Source of the DNA: Cyanobacteria bacterium UBA2566
GTDB taxonomy: Bacteria; Cyanobacteriota; Cyanobacteriia; Cyanobacteriales; Desertifilaceae
Assembly: GCA_002340255.1 (NCBI GenBank)
Contig: DDLS01000031.1
Span: 1-47,990 of the forward strand
DNA length: 47,990 nt
Reading direction: 5' to 3'
Shown here one piece after another: positions 16,392-26,129 of the stretch (positions are counted from its first letter, which is position 1; each line of letters begins with the position of its first letter). The position numbers and the translations under genes are program-made. The notes under the pieces are model-generated. The model was not told the origin of the DNA. It did not search any database and saw nothing but the letters and a program-made list of their open reading frames with translations.

Positions 16392-17432
16392 TTATTTGCT
16401 CTCTGAGGCATTCTTCAGGAAAGATTCGGCCAAAGCCACATTTTCTGGAGAGCCAATAATCAGAGGCGTTCTGGCGTGTAACTCTTTGGGGATCACTTCC
16501 AAGATATCTTGAGTACCTGTACTTGCCCGGCCTCCTGCTTGTTCGGCGAGAAAACCTAAGGGCGCTGATTCATACAGTAATCGTAGTTTACCCTCTGGTT
16601 TTTTCAGCGTGCCAGGATACAAAAAGACTCCTCCCTGGAATAAAATGCGGTGAAAATCACCTACTAAGGCTCCACCATAGCGGGCGGTGTATCCTTCGTG
16701 GCGATGAACATAACGCACATACTCGCGGATGGATTCGTCCCATTGCCAAAAATTCCCTTCATTGACGCTGTAGATAGCTCCGTGGCTGGGGATTTGGATA
16801 TTTTCTCGGCTGAGGATGAATTCTCCTAAGCTGGGGTCTAGGTTGAAGCAATGGACTCCGTTGCCCACAGAATAGACCAGCATAGTACTAGGGCCATAGA
16901 GGATATAGCCAGCCGCAATTTGTTTGTGTCCATTTTGGAGCAGGTCGGAGGCGCTCAAATCCAAATCCATGCCTTCTTGTTTGCGGATGGAGAAGATAGA
17001 GCCAACGTTGAGGTTAGTATCGACATTCGATGAGCCATCGATGGGGTCATAAATCAGGGTTTGGCGACCGATGGGACAGTTTTCGGGGATGTAGTATGGC
17101 TCTTCCATTTCCTCGGAGGCGAGGCGACAGACGAGGCCACTTTGTTTAAACACACTGATGAATACGTCATTGGCGTAAACATCCATTTTTTTGACCGATT
17201 CACCTTGGATGTTGGTCTCGCCAGTAAAGCCTAAAACGTTCTCCATCAGTCCAGCCCTGGACAGGCGACGGGAAATGAGTTTTCCGGCTAGGGCAATGCG
17301 ATTCATAATCGCACTGAGGTCTTGAGCATCTGGGGAAAAGCTTTGCAGTTGTTGGAGAACATGACGAGATAGGGTGGTACAATCCCGGTCAAGGGCATGT
17401 TCTTGGGCAACTTCGACATGGGCATCAGCCAT
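16392..17432 (-). CDS. fbp: Class 1 fructose-1,6-bisphosphatase
   Basis: A 346-aa class 1 FBPase. It hydrolyses fructose-1,6-bisphosphate to fructose-6-phosphate in gluconeogenesis and sugar phosphate metabolism. The metal-binding signature IYDPIDGSSNVD is near residue 128, with EEMEEPYYI before it and a C-terminal GGVFLYPGTLKKPEGKLRLLYE substrate-binding segment. The start is set by a strong Shine-Dalgarno AGGAGGAA (minus strand, 17441-17448) 8 nt before the ATG. In cyanobacteria the class 1 enzyme (F-I) is distinct from the bifunctional FBP/SBPase (class 2) of the Calvin cycle. It is first in the fbp-zwf order. The N-terminal ~25 residues (MADAHVEVAQEHALDRD) are a short variable leader. Confidence 0.96.
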   Translation of the reverse strand: MADAHVEVAQEHALDRDCTTLSRHVLQQLQSFSPDAQDLSAIMNRIALAGKLISRRLSRAGLMENVLGFTGETNIQGESVKKMDVYANDVFISVFKQSGLVCRLASEEMEEPYYIPENCPIGRQTLIYDPIDGSSNVDTNLNVGSIFSIRKQEGMDLDLSASDLLQNGHKQIAAGYILYGPSTMLVYSVGNGVHCFNLDPSLGEFILSRENIQIPSHGAIYSVNEGNFWQWDESIREYVRYVHRHEGYTARYGGALVGDFHRILFQGGVFLYPGTLKKPEGKLRLLYESAPLGFLAEQAGGRASTGTQDILEVIPKELHARTPLIIGSPENVALAESFLKNASESK

Positions 17433-17841
17433 GGATTAGGTTCCTCCTAGAGCAATGGACAGGGTTGACCGCAAGGGTCTTAACGGATTGAGATGGGCTT
17501 GTTGATCATGTTAAGGAATGGGGTTACGCAATGGCTCTAAGCTTAAGGTGAACTATAGAAATGGTTGCCCCAGAAGCTGGAGAGCCAATCAACTCTAAGG
17601 AGAGTTGTCAGGGGGAAGTTGGTGTAAACTTTGGGGTAAAGATTGGGAAAATTGAGGATTAAAAAAGGCGATCAATTCTAGACTCAAAAGGCTAATCGTG
17701 TCCCGATCGCTAAGAGGACAAGATGAGGGGGCGGGGAGTTGATGGAGTTGAAAACGCTCTCACCGGTATTTGAAGTTATCCTTTATAATTTATAATTAAG
17801 AAGATTCAACACCAGATGAAGGCACCTCCTCAAAGACTCTA
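17433..17841. promoter_or_regulatory. Divergent promoter region between fbp and the HD-domain gene
   Basis: This 409-bp spacer lies between two divergent start codons and must hold both promoters. Two TATAAT matches occur at 17784-17789 and 17791-17796 in the direction of the HD gene. The nearest -35-like TTGAAG (17770-17775) is 15 bp from the second. No riboswitch, RNA gene or ORF was recognised. Confidence 0.35.
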
Positions 17842-18693
17842 ATGTTAAATTTGACTTCTGTTGTCATTAATGAATTTTTGGTGAAGCTCCGGGATGGTTA
17901 TCGCCGAACGTATGGTGGCTATAAACCGGATTATGCGGATATTATCGTTTGGGCTGGGAGTATGGCCCTAGAGAATATTGCCAATAGTGATGCCCTTTAT
18001 CATAATGTGGAACATACGATTTTTGTTACGTTGGTGGGACAAGAAATTCTTCGTGGAAAACATATTCGTGAGGGTGGAGTTTCGGCAGAAGATTGGCTCC
18101 ATTTTATGATTTCTTTGCTCTGTCATGATATTGGATATATTAAAGGTGTTTGTCGTGAGGATAAGCATTCAGATCGCTTATATGATTCGGGGATTGAAAA
18201 CAGTAGGGTTGAGTTGCTGCCAGGGGCAACGGATGCGGCGCTTACGCCTTATCATGTAGACCGGGGTAAGCGGTTTATTGAGGAGCGGTTTGGGGGTCAT
18301 AAATTAATTGATGCAGAGGAAATTAAGCGCAATATTGAGCTAACTCGTTTTCCGGTTCCCAAGGATGACGATCATGCGGATACGATGAATTATCCGGGTT
18401 TAATTCGAGGGGCGGATTTGATTGGGCAGTTGAGCGATCCGCAGTATTTACAGAAGATTCCGGCTCTGTTTTATGAGTTTGAGGAAAATGGAGCGAATAA
18501 ACAGTTAGGGTATGAAAATCCTGGGGATTTACGGAATAATTATCCGGCATTTTTCTGGAATGTGGTTTCTCATTATATTCAGCCTTCGTTGAATCATTTG
18601 AAGTTGACTCAGGAAGGGAAGCAGGTGATTGCGAATTTGTATGCGAATGTTTTTCGAGTTGAACATGAGGCGCAAACGGATCGCTTTGTTTGA
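17842..18693 (+). CDS. HD-domain metal-dependent phosphohydrolase-like protein
   Basis: A 283-aa protein with an HD-superfamily metal site. The pattern is H in YHNVEHT (about residues 52-58), the HD pair in SLLCHDIGYIKG (about residue 95), further histidines in HADTMNYPG and a late aspartate in LIRGADLIGQLSDPQYLQK. Family members hydrolyse phosphate esters or nucleotides, but the substrate here is unknown. Similar stand-alone HD proteins are widespread in cyanobacteria (general knowledge). Codon use is richer in AT at third positions than in fbp/zwf. It is transcribed divergently from fbp and is followed 137 bp later by hisA in the same direction. No good Shine-Dalgarno is seen. Confidence 0.82.
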   Translation: MLNLTSVVINEFLVKLRDGYRRTYGGYKPDYADIIVWAGSMALENIANSDALYHNVEHTIFVTLVGQEILRGKHIREGGVSAEDWLHFMISLLCHDIGYIKGVCREDKHSDRLYDSGIENSRVELLPGATDAALTPYHVDRGKRFIEERFGGHKLIDAEEIKRNIELTRFPVPKDDDHADTMNYPGLIRGADLIGQLSDPQYLQKIPALFYEFEENGANKQLGYENPGDLRNNYPAFFWNVVSHYIQPSLNHLKLTQEGKQVIANLYANVFRVEHEAQTDRFV

Positions 18694-18830
18694 GGGAGGG
18701 GTATTGCCAGGGAAGATAGGGGAGATGACCCGAATAAACCTATCGGTTGATGGTTCTGATCATTTACCTCATAGCCATTCAAAGAGCTGTAGGATAGAGG
18801 GGATTATAAGGTGTTAGGAGAATACGGGTT

Positions 18831-19604
18831 ATGGATGTGATTCCAGCGATTGATTTGCTCCAGGGGAATTGTGTGCGCTTGTATCAGGGAGATTATGAGC
18901 AAAGTCAGGTGTTTGATGAAGACCCGGTGGCGATCTCCCAACAATGGGTTGCTCAAGGAGCGACACGCTTGCATGTGGTGGATCTCGATGGCGCAAAGTC
19001 AGGACAGTCGGTGAATTTAGAGGTGATTCGAGCGATCGCCCAATCCATCCCCATTCCAGTACAAGTGGGGGGAGGCTTGCGAGACTATGCAGGGGTGACC
19101 AATTTGCTCTCGACCGGGGTTAAACAGGCGATTTTAGGCACGGTGGCGGTGGAAAATCCCGAACTTGTCCAACAGCTCTGTCAGGAGTTTCCAGGGCAAA
19201 TTATGGTGGGTATTGATGCCCGCGATGGCAAGGTGGCGACGCGGGGATGGTTGGAAACCTCCAAAATTTCTGGGATTGAATTGGCCCAACAGTGCGCTCA
19301 GATGGGGGTTTATGGCATTATTTATACTGATATTTATCGGGATGGAACCCTGAAGGGCCCGAATATTCCAGCCTTGCGAGAAGTTGCCGAAGCCGTGGAT
19401 GTACCGGTGATTGCCTCTGGTGGAGTCAGTAGTGTTACAGATTTACTCAGTTTGTTGTCCCTAGAGCGTTTGGGGGTAACTGGAGTGATTGTGGGTAAGG
19501 CACTCTATACAGGGGATGTGGTGTTGAAAGAAGCGCTACAGGCGATCGGACCGGGTCGTTTACAGGATATTCCCCCTGATTTGGATTCGTCGGCGATGGC
19601 GTAA
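18831..19604 (+). CDS. hisA: Phosphoribosylformimino-5-aminoimidazole carboxamide ribotide isomerase
   Basis: A 257-aa (beta/alpha)8-barrel isomerase of histidine biosynthesis, converting ProFAR to PRFAR. The N-terminus MDVIPAIDLLQGNCVRLYQGDY carries the first catalytic aspartate (PAIDL). The second half has IYTDIYRDGTLKGPN with the other catalytic Asp, then VIASGGVSSVTDL phosphate-binding loop and GVIVGKALYTG. Shine-Dalgarno AGGAG (18816-18820) is 10 nt before the ATG and decides the start. Other histidine genes are not adjacent, as is normal in cyanobacteria where they are dispersed. Confidence 0.96.
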   Translation: MDVIPAIDLLQGNCVRLYQGDYEQSQVFDEDPVAISQQWVAQGATRLHVVDLDGAKSGQSVNLEVIRAIAQSIPIPVQVGGGLRDYAGVTNLLSTGVKQAILGTVAVENPELVQQLCQEFPGQIMVGIDARDGKVATRGWLETSKISGIELAQQCAQMGVYGIIYTDIYRDGTLKGPNIPALREVAEAVDVPVIASGGVSSVTDLLSLLSLERLGVTGVIVGKALYTGDVVLKEALQAIGPGRLQDIPPDLDSSAMA

Positions 19605-19632
19605 AACCAATGAATAATTAAGGGCACCTCTA

Positions 19633-20394
19633 TTAATTAGTATCGGGATCAATACCCAATCGCGCTAGGCGTTCTCGTAACTGTTGAATCTTCCGGTCTT
19701 TCTCATCGACAACCGCTTCGGCGCGATCGGCTCTTTGTTGTTGGCGCTCTTTTTCTTGGCGTTCGAGATCGCGCTCTAACTCAGCCTTCTGAGCGCATTC
19801 CTCTGGAGTCAGATAACGCTCTCCTATTTCATCATACCAATAGAGCCATTCTCTAGCAATCCCTTGATACGTTCCTTCCGCTCGACCAATGCCTAAATTT
19901 AACTCTGATAACCATACGGGTTCCCCGGATAATAATTGATATTTACCCCCTTCAAGTTGATAAACTTCTAGCTTCGGTTGCTGTTTCCGCAGGGGATTAT
20001 AGATAAGATAGTAGAGAACTCCCAGTTGAGCATATTGTTCTTTTTTCTGGGTATATTCTCCTCTTCTGGTTTTCGAGACGACTTCTAACACTAACGTCGG
20101 CATTTGTTGCTCTTCCCAAAGAACATAAGATAACCGTAAATCTGAATCAATAATTCTGGGGACTCCGACACTCAAAAATCCATCCGGGACAATAGCCGCT
20201 TGGCTCGGATCAACATAAATTCCCATATCCACCCCAAAAAACCAATCCATGCGCTCTGACCAAATTAAGGCCAGCATAGCTTTGAGTAAAGTGGGAATTA
20301 AATCTTGCAGTTCATTATCCACGGGAGTCTCATCAGAGTCAGGTAAATCTATTGCCAAGGGTAAGTCATTTCTGGGATAGTATTGGAGTGCCAT
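19633..20394 (-). CDS. Uma2 family (DUF820) putative endonuclease
   Basis: A 253-aa protein of the Uma2 family, which expanded greatly in cyanobacteria and has a PD-(D/E)XK nuclease-like fold. Visible core: VPDGFLSVGVPRI, MPTLVLEVVSKTRRGEYTQKK (E plus K of the E-x-K-like active site) and EQYAQLGVLYYLIYNP. The last ~55 residues form a charged, probably coiled-coil tail (AELERDLERQEKERQQQ), common in this subfamily. A biological role has not been established for the family. It lies head to tail downstream of the large sensor kinase and converges with hisA, with 28 bp between stops. Confidence 0.88.
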   Translation of the reverse strand: MALQYYPRNDLPLAIDLPDSDETPVDNELQDLIPTLLKAMLALIWSERMDWFFGVDMGIYVDPSQAAIVPDGFLSVGVPRIIDSDLRLSYVLWEEQQMPTLVLEVVSKTRRGEYTQKKEQYAQLGVLYYLIYNPLRKQQPKLEVYQLEGGKYQLLSGEPVWLSELNLGIGRAEGTYQGIAREWLYWYDEIGERYLTPEECAQKAELERDLERQEKERQQQRADRAEAVVDEKDRKIQQLRERLARLGIDPDTN

Positions 20395-20447
20395 AAATTC
20401 ACCAGCAAATTCACAAGAAGTTTCTCTTTAGTTTATCGCACTATTTC

Positions 20448-23400
20448 CTATTCCTCCTCTACCGGACGTAAAGGGATTTCCACAATAAACTTAGTTCCCT
20501 CTCCCGGTTCAGAAACACAACTGAGATTGCCGCTATGTTTTTCCACTACAATTTGATAACTGATAGATAACCCTAAACCGGTTCCAGAGCCAACGGGTTT
20601 AGTCGTATAGAAGGGATTAAAGATTTTTGGGATCGTCTCCTCAGTCATTCCTGGGCCGTTATCAGCGATAATGACTTCCACAGATTGGCGATCGGTCACT
20701 TGAGTCCGGACTGTAATCGAGGGTTGTCGATCTTCGGGAAGTTCAGCACTGCACTGATCTTGCATCGCATCACACGCATTGGTTAATAAATTCATGAACA
20801 CTTGATTGAGTTGGGAGGCATAGCAATTAACCTGGGGTAAATTGCCATACTCTTTAATAATTTTAATTTCTTTCTCATTCCCCGACTCTTTGAAACGATT
20901 TTGCAAAATCAATAGGGTACTATCTAATCCGTCATGAAGATTAACTGGTTTTTTATCTGCTTCATCCAGTCGAGAGAAGTTTCGTAGAGAAAGGATAATT
21001 TTACGGATACGTTCAGCTCCCACCTGCATAGAATTGAGGAGATTCTTCAAATCTTCACTCATAAAGTCGAGATCGATATCCTCAATCATCTCTTCAATTT
21101 CTTCATCTGGTTCAGGGTAATAAGTTTGATAGAGATCGATCAGATCCAGCAAAGCCTCAACATATTCCGTCGCAGGGGCGAGGTTACCATAGATAAAACT
21201 AACGGGATTATTAATCTCATGGGCTACTCCAGCCACCATTTGACCTAAACCAGACATTTTTTCCGTTTGGATCAGTTGGGTTTGAGTCCGTTTTAGCTCT
21301 TCTAGGGTTTGGGATAAATCTTGATTTTTCTGGTTTAATTCTTGGGTGCGCTCTTGTACTTTTTGCTCAACGGATGCATAGAGAAGGGCGTTATCCAGGG
21401 CGATCGCCGCTTGAGAGGATAAGACTTGCAGCACTTCAATGCGATCGGCAGTGAAGGCATCAGTCGTTAGGTTATTTTCTAAATACAGGATACTAATCAG
21501 TTGTCCTTGATTAACAATGGGGATACACAGGAGTGATTTAACCTGGCGTTTAATGATGTAAGGGTCGTTGGTAAATTGTCCATTTCGACAGGCATGACTT
21601 AAAACCACATCGGAGAGAGAGCGCTCCACATAGTTAATGACCGTAATGGGTAATTCTTCACTGGTTTCAACGGCTGTTGATTCCTCGTTAATAATCGCTT
21701 CCTCATCTACAAAAGCAGAGGCAGAAATTAGCAATTTACCCTCTTTAGGAAGCAATAAAAATCCTGATTGCGCTCCTGCATTTTCAATCAGGATTTTCAT
21801 TAAAGTACCCAAGAGTTTATCGAAAACAATTTCACTAGAAATGGCTTGAGATGCTTTGAGAACTGTATTTAAATCCAGGCTATTGGAAATTGAATTAGTA
21901 GAGGTGTGAATTGTGGTATTCACATCCAATTTATCGGTTAGTTGGTTAAATTTAGCCTCTAATTGAGGATAGGCTAACTTCAGAGATGCGACTTTGCGCT
22001 TTATTCCCCATTTCTCGTAATGATAGTAAGCCTCTCGCAAATGGACTAGAGCATAGGAGAGTTTATGTTTTTGCAGCCAAAAATCAGCCGCCCGTTCATT
22101 GGCGATCGCCTGAACAGAAATCAATTCATGCTCTGTGGCTACGGCGATCGCGCGATCGTAGAAATCAATCGCTAATTCCAGTTGATTTTGCACACGAGCT
22201 AATTCTGCTTCTACTAGTAAATACTTAGGTAAGAAATTAGCTACACAGTTTTCAGACCAAATCTTTAATTGACTTTGATTCGCTCTCACCTTATCTAATA
22301 AAGCTTCTCTTTTCGTCTCCTCTGTCATCCCATAAGCGGATAGACAGACCAAGGAAGTATAGAAATTATACTCAGGTACCGGTGAAGTCCCTAGTATAAA
22401 TTGGAGTTTCTCCGCGATCGTCTCACTTAGGGCTAAAGCTGCCTCTAGATTTCCATACAAATATAACGTTTGCATTTTGAAAACCTGATAAATACACAGA
22501 GCAAAATTATTCTGATTTTGCTGACAAAGCTCAACATATTCCCCTTCGGTTAAACTTGATCCATCAAAATTCAATGCCTCATCCGTTTGATCGTCTAAAT
22601 TCAATAGAATCAACTGTAAACCTAGTAAAACATAAGTTACTAATTGATTCTCCGTTTTCTGAGCAAATGGTAAATATTTAAGAATCTCTTCTAAAATCTG
22701 TTCAATCGGTTTGCCCTGGACAAAGAAATTAACTGACTGATTATTCAACACATAACCTGCATAAAGCAAATCTCCCGAATCCAGAGCCGATTGATACGCC
22801 TCATTTCCTAGCAATGTTGAATCTTTCATGGGATTAAACCAATAATTCAAAGTGCTAATTAAACAAACACCCGCCTTATAAGTTGGATGTCCCCATTTTT
22901 GATTGAGTTGATAAGCTACCCTTCCCAGATCATAGGCATTTCGGTACTGTCCAAAAATATTCACCAATAAAATGCCATAGGTGGGCAAAAAGAATGCCAC
23001 TTCTGGAGCATATCCTTCCTCCAAAACCAACGTTGCCCCCTTCAGAATAATCAGCGTCCACAACTGAATATCGAGCATATAGGTCGGTGGAGCTAAATTA
23101 TTCAATAATTTCACCTTAATTTCGCTGAGTGGATTCTCCATTTTTGGTTGATCCAGCAATGATAAAATGGGGCGATTCCCTAACGCTTTACTCGCGTTTT
23201 CTAATTCTTGGGGAATCACTTGATCTAAACCTTCAGTTGGTAAATTCACCCCTAATACATCCAGGGCCGTACACCCGATTTCTAGCGCTTTTTGATACTG
23301 ACCTCTCAAGGTATTTTGAATTAACAGAATATTATAAATTTCCGCTTTCTCAAAATCTGAATCAATCTGAGATAAAACCTCAGCAATCAAAGCTTCTGAT

Positions 23401-25841
23401 TCAGCAAAATTTCCATTCAAATATTCCACATCTGCCCGCTCTCTATACAAAGAAAATGAAAACTCATGATCGAGATCCCAAATATTTTCTGGCAGGCAGC
23501 TCATTGCCTCTTTTAAATATTGAAGAGCTGCCACAAAAGCAGTGGCATCTTTAGCTCGTTTTCCTGCCTCCAAATTTAGGTGAGCTAATTCCAGTATTTC
23601 ATTCTGCTCTGTTATCAAAGCTCGACCAACATTCATATGATCGACCAATTCAAAAATTCGTTCACTACGATATTCGATTGGTGTTCTTTCCAATAGCATT
23701 CTGCCAATTTCCAGATGAACCGCCTTTTTATTTGATTCATCGATTAAAGCATAGGCCGCCTGCTGCACTCGGTCATGGGAAAATTTATAATTTAAAATTA
23801 ACAACGGAGCCGTAACTAAATCCAGGTCGACCAATTCTTTACCGGAATTGGGGCGGATCATTTTTTCTTCAATTGCGGGCAAGAGATCTTGAAAGGTTCC
23901 ATAGGATTCTTTTTCATAAATTAAAGACAAAGTATTTAAATCAAACTGGTTCCCTAAACAAGCAGATAACCGTAAAACCTCTTGCGTTGCTTCTGGTAGC
24001 TTTCGTAACTTGCCAATCATTAAGTCCACTACATTCTCTGTAATACTCATGGACTCAATTTCTTCTAAATCCCAAGACCATCCACCCATAATATCAGGTT
24101 GAGGTGGGACAAACCTTAGCAGGTTTTCCTGGTACAAGGTCTTGAGAAATTCATTCACAAAAAATGGATTCCCTGCGGTTTTATTTTGAACCAATTCTGC
24201 CAAAGGCTTGACTAATCCTTGCCTTTGATGTAAAGTCTCAGAAATTAATTGGCTAATCTGATTGAGCTTCATATTGTCCAAATGAATATGGTTAATAATC
24301 ACAGACTGAATCCGCAAGGAATCAACCACCATCATCAGAGGATGACTAGGACTCACTTCATTATCTCGATAGGCTCCAATTAAGAAAAAATACTGAACAT
24401 CTGCTTCGGTTAGCATAAGTTCAATCAACTTCAGAGTTGCAGAATCAGCCCATTGTAAATCATCCAAGAAGATCACTAATGGATGTTCTGGACGGCAGAA
24501 AATACGAATAAAATTCTGAAAAACAAAATTAAACCGATTTTGAGATTCTGTTGGTCCTAGTTCTATAACGGCAGGTTGGGGGCCAACAATGTATTCTACT
24601 TCCGGAATCACATCAATAATGATTTGACCATTCGGGCCAAAGGCTTCTAATAGCTTTTTTTTCCATTGTCTTAAGTTCTCTTCACTTTCAGTGAGCAATA
24701 AATTGACTAACTCAGAAAACGCTTTTACAATAGCAAAATAAGGAATACTCCGTTGGAACTGATCGAATTTACCCAGGATAAAATAGCCATTTTTATGGGT
24801 AATGGAATTATAAATTTCTTGAACTAAAGCAGATTTGCCGATTCCGGAATATCCACTAATGAGCATCAATTCTTTATGACCATCAGCCACTCGTTCAAAA
24901 GCGGCTAACAGCGTATCGACTTCCTTGTCTCGTCCATAGAGCTTTTCTGGGATTTTAAATGTATCCGAAATATCTTGTTCCCCTAACAGAAATGGATTAA
25001 TCTGGTCATTTTCTTTCAGATTGACTAAACATTGTTCTAAATCTGCGAGTAATCCCCAACTGCTTTGATAGCGCTCTTCTGCATTTTTGGCTAATAGCTT
25101 CAGCACTAAGTCAGAGACAACTGGGGGAATTTCAGAATTAACGACATGGGGAGCAATGGGTTGCTTGGCAATGTGACAATGGATGAGTTCCATTGTTTCC
25201 TTGCTTTCAAAGGGAAGCTTGTGGGTGAGCAACTCATAAAAGGTGACTCCCAAGGAATAGAAATCTGTGCGATAGTCTAAGCTCCGATTGAGTCTTCCGG
25301 TTTGCTCAGGAGACATATAGGCTAAGGTTCCTTCAATTGTCGGAGCATGACCTGATGATGAAGATTCTCGATTAAAGGTGACAGATATACTTAAATCGAC
25401 CAGTTTGACTTCTCCTGTGGCGGGATTAAAGATAATATTGCCCGGATTGATGTCTTTATGAATAATACTCGCTTGATGTAAATCGCCTAAGCTTTTGACA
25501 ATCCGAATGGCTAAGTTGAGAAAGCCTAAAAGTGTAAATTTCTGAGACGCTAATAACTGTTTTAAGGATTCTCCTCCAAAATCCTCTAATACCATCACTA
25601 AAGCGTTTTGATAGCTTTCTAGAGTATAAGCCTTAACTACACTTTCTCGATTGAGCTGATTGAGGAGTTCAAACTCTTGCTGGTATCGATTGCGCTCCTC
25701 TACTGTAGGATAATCTGCTTTGAGTACCTTCAAAATGACCGGCAGATTTGTTTTTTGTTGACAACCCCGATAGACTACTGTTTTGTCACTTTCGTAGATC
25801 TTAGCAAGAATTTGGTAGCCGCTTAGATTGATCATAATCAA
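20448..25841 (-). CDS. Giant hybrid sensor: Ser/Thr kinase, AAA-type ATPase, TPR-like region, GAF and histidine kinase
   Basis: A 1797-aa cytosolic signalling protein of the cyanobacterial HstK type. Domains in order: Ser/Thr protein kinase (about 1-270; VILKVLK, IIHKDINPGNIIF, a DLS in place of DFG in KLVDLSISV, and YMSPEQTGRLNRSLDYRTDFYSLGV); an AAA_16-like ATPase (about 300-570; LYGRDKEVDTLL, Walker A GYSGIGKSALV, Walker B LVIFLDDLQWAD); a long helical TPR-like region (about 700-1290); a GAF domain (about 1330-1490); a coiled coil; HisKA with the phospho-accepting His in VAGVAHEINNPVSF; and HATPase_c (NLLTNACDAM, IADNGPGM, GTGLGLSISY). No receiver domain is fused, so a separate response regulator is needed. 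The start may be the first or third codon (MIMINLSGY). Stimulus is unknown. Confidence 0.93.
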   Translation of the reverse strand: MIMINLSGYQILAKIYESDKTVVYRGCQQKTNLPVILKVLKADYPTVEERNRYQQEFELLNQLNRESVVKAYTLESYQNALVMVLEDFGGESLKQLLASQKFTLLGFLNLAIRIVKSLGDLHQASIIHKDINPGNIIFNPATGEVKLVDLSISVTFNRESSSSGHAPTIEGTLAYMSPEQTGRLNRSLDYRTDFYSLGVTFYELLTHKLPFESKETMELIHCHIAKQPIAPHVVNSEIPPVVSDLVLKLLAKNAEERYQSSWGLLADLEQCLVNLKENDQINPFLLGEQDISDTFKIPEKLYGRDKEVDTLLAAFERVADGHKELMLISGYSGIGKSALVQEIYNSITHKNGYFILGKFDQFQRSIPYFAIVKAFSELVNLLLTESEENLRQWKKKLLEAFGPNGQIIIDVIPEVEYIVGPQPAVIELGPTESQNRFNFVFQNFIRIFCRPEHPLVIFLDDLQWADSATLKLIELMLTEADVQYFFLIGAYRDNEVSPSHPLMMVVDSLRIQSVIINHIHLDNMKLNQISQLISETLHQRQGLVKPLAELVQNKTAGNPFFVNEFLKTLYQENLLRFVPPQPDIMGGWSWDLEEIESMSITENVVDLMIGKLRKLPEATQEVLRLSACLGNQFDLNTLSLIYEKESYGTFQDLLPAIEEKMIRPNSGKELVDLDLVTAPLLILNYKFSHDRVQQAAYALIDESNKKAVHLEIGRMLLERTPIEYRSERIFELVDHMNVGRALITEQNEILELAHLNLEAGKRAKDATAFVAALQYLKEAMSCLPENIWDLDHEFSFSLYRERADVEYLNGNFAESEALIAEVLSQIDSDFEKAEIYNILLIQNTLRGQYQKALEIGCTALDVLGVNLPTEGLDQVIPQELENASKALGNRPILSLLDQPKMENPLSEIKVKLLNNLAPPTYMLDIQLWTLIILKGATLVLEEGYAPEVAFFLPTYGILLVNIFGQYRNAYDLGRVAYQLNQKWGHPTYKAGVCLISTLNYWFNPMKDSTLLGNEAYQSALDSGDLLYAGYVLNNQSVNFFVQGKPIEQILEEILKYLPFAQKTENQLVTYVLLGLQLILLNLDDQTDEALNFDGSSLTEGEYVELCQQNQNNFALCIYQVFKMQTLYLYGNLEAALALSETIAEKLQFILGTSPVPEYNFYTSLVCLSAYGMTEETKREALLDKVRANQSQLKIWSENCVANFLPKYLLVEAELARVQNQLELAIDFYDRAIAVATEHELISVQAIANERAADFWLQKHKLSYALVHLREAYYHYEKWGIKRKVASLKLAYPQLEAKFNQLTDKLDVNTTIHTSTNSISNSLDLNTVLKASQAISSEIVFDKLLGTLMKILIENAGAQSGFLLLPKEGKLLISASAFVDEEAIINEESTAVETSEELPITVINYVERSLSDVVLSHACRNGQFTNDPYIIKRQVKSLLCIPIVNQGQLISILYLENNLTTDAFTADRIEVLQVLSSQAAIALDNALLYASVEQKVQERTQELNQKNQDLSQTLEELKRTQTQLIQTEKMSGLGQMVAGVAHEINNPVSFIYGNLAPATEYVEALLDLIDLYQTYYPEPDEEIEEMIEDIDLDFMSEDLKNLLNSMQVGAERIRKIILSLRNFSRLDEADKKPVNLHDGLDSTLLILQNRFKESGNEKEIKIIKEYGNLPQVNCYASQLNQVFMNLLTNACDAMQDQCSAELPEDRQPSITVRTQVTDRQSVEVIIADNGPGMTEETIPKIFNPFYTTKPVGSGTGLGLSISYQIVVEKHSGNLSCVSEPGEGTKFIVEIPLRPVEEE

Positions 25842-26092
25842 AAACTCTAAATCGCTTTGGGGAAGTACGGATAGGATACCCTGGGTAAAGAAGAAGCGGA
25901 CGACCCGAAGCGATCGCCTCCACTCTAGATCAAGATTACCTCACCAATTTAGCAAAATATAGTCCTGCACGGTGGTAATAGGAATGAGTTACCAGTTAAG
26001 GTTGTAAGTGGGTTGGTAAGGGGGAGGCAATGGGGAATAGGCAAAAGCTGGTTTTGCTTTTTCCTTGAACCATTCATAAATTTAGACATGAT

Positions 26093-26120
26093 GTAGGGAC
26101 AAACGGCCGTTTGCCCCTAC
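26093..26120. repeat. 28-bp near-perfect palindrome 3' of gnd
   Basis: Two 14-nt arms, GTAGGGACAAACGG and CCGTTTGCCCCTAC, match except at one position and meet at a central GGCC. It ends 10 bp from the gnd stop. From general knowledge, GTAGGGGCAAACGG-type palindromes are dispersed in many filamentous cyanobacterial genomes. The transcript would fold into a strong hairpin that may also end the gnd message. Confidence 0.7.
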
Positions 26121-26129
26121 AAGAGGATT

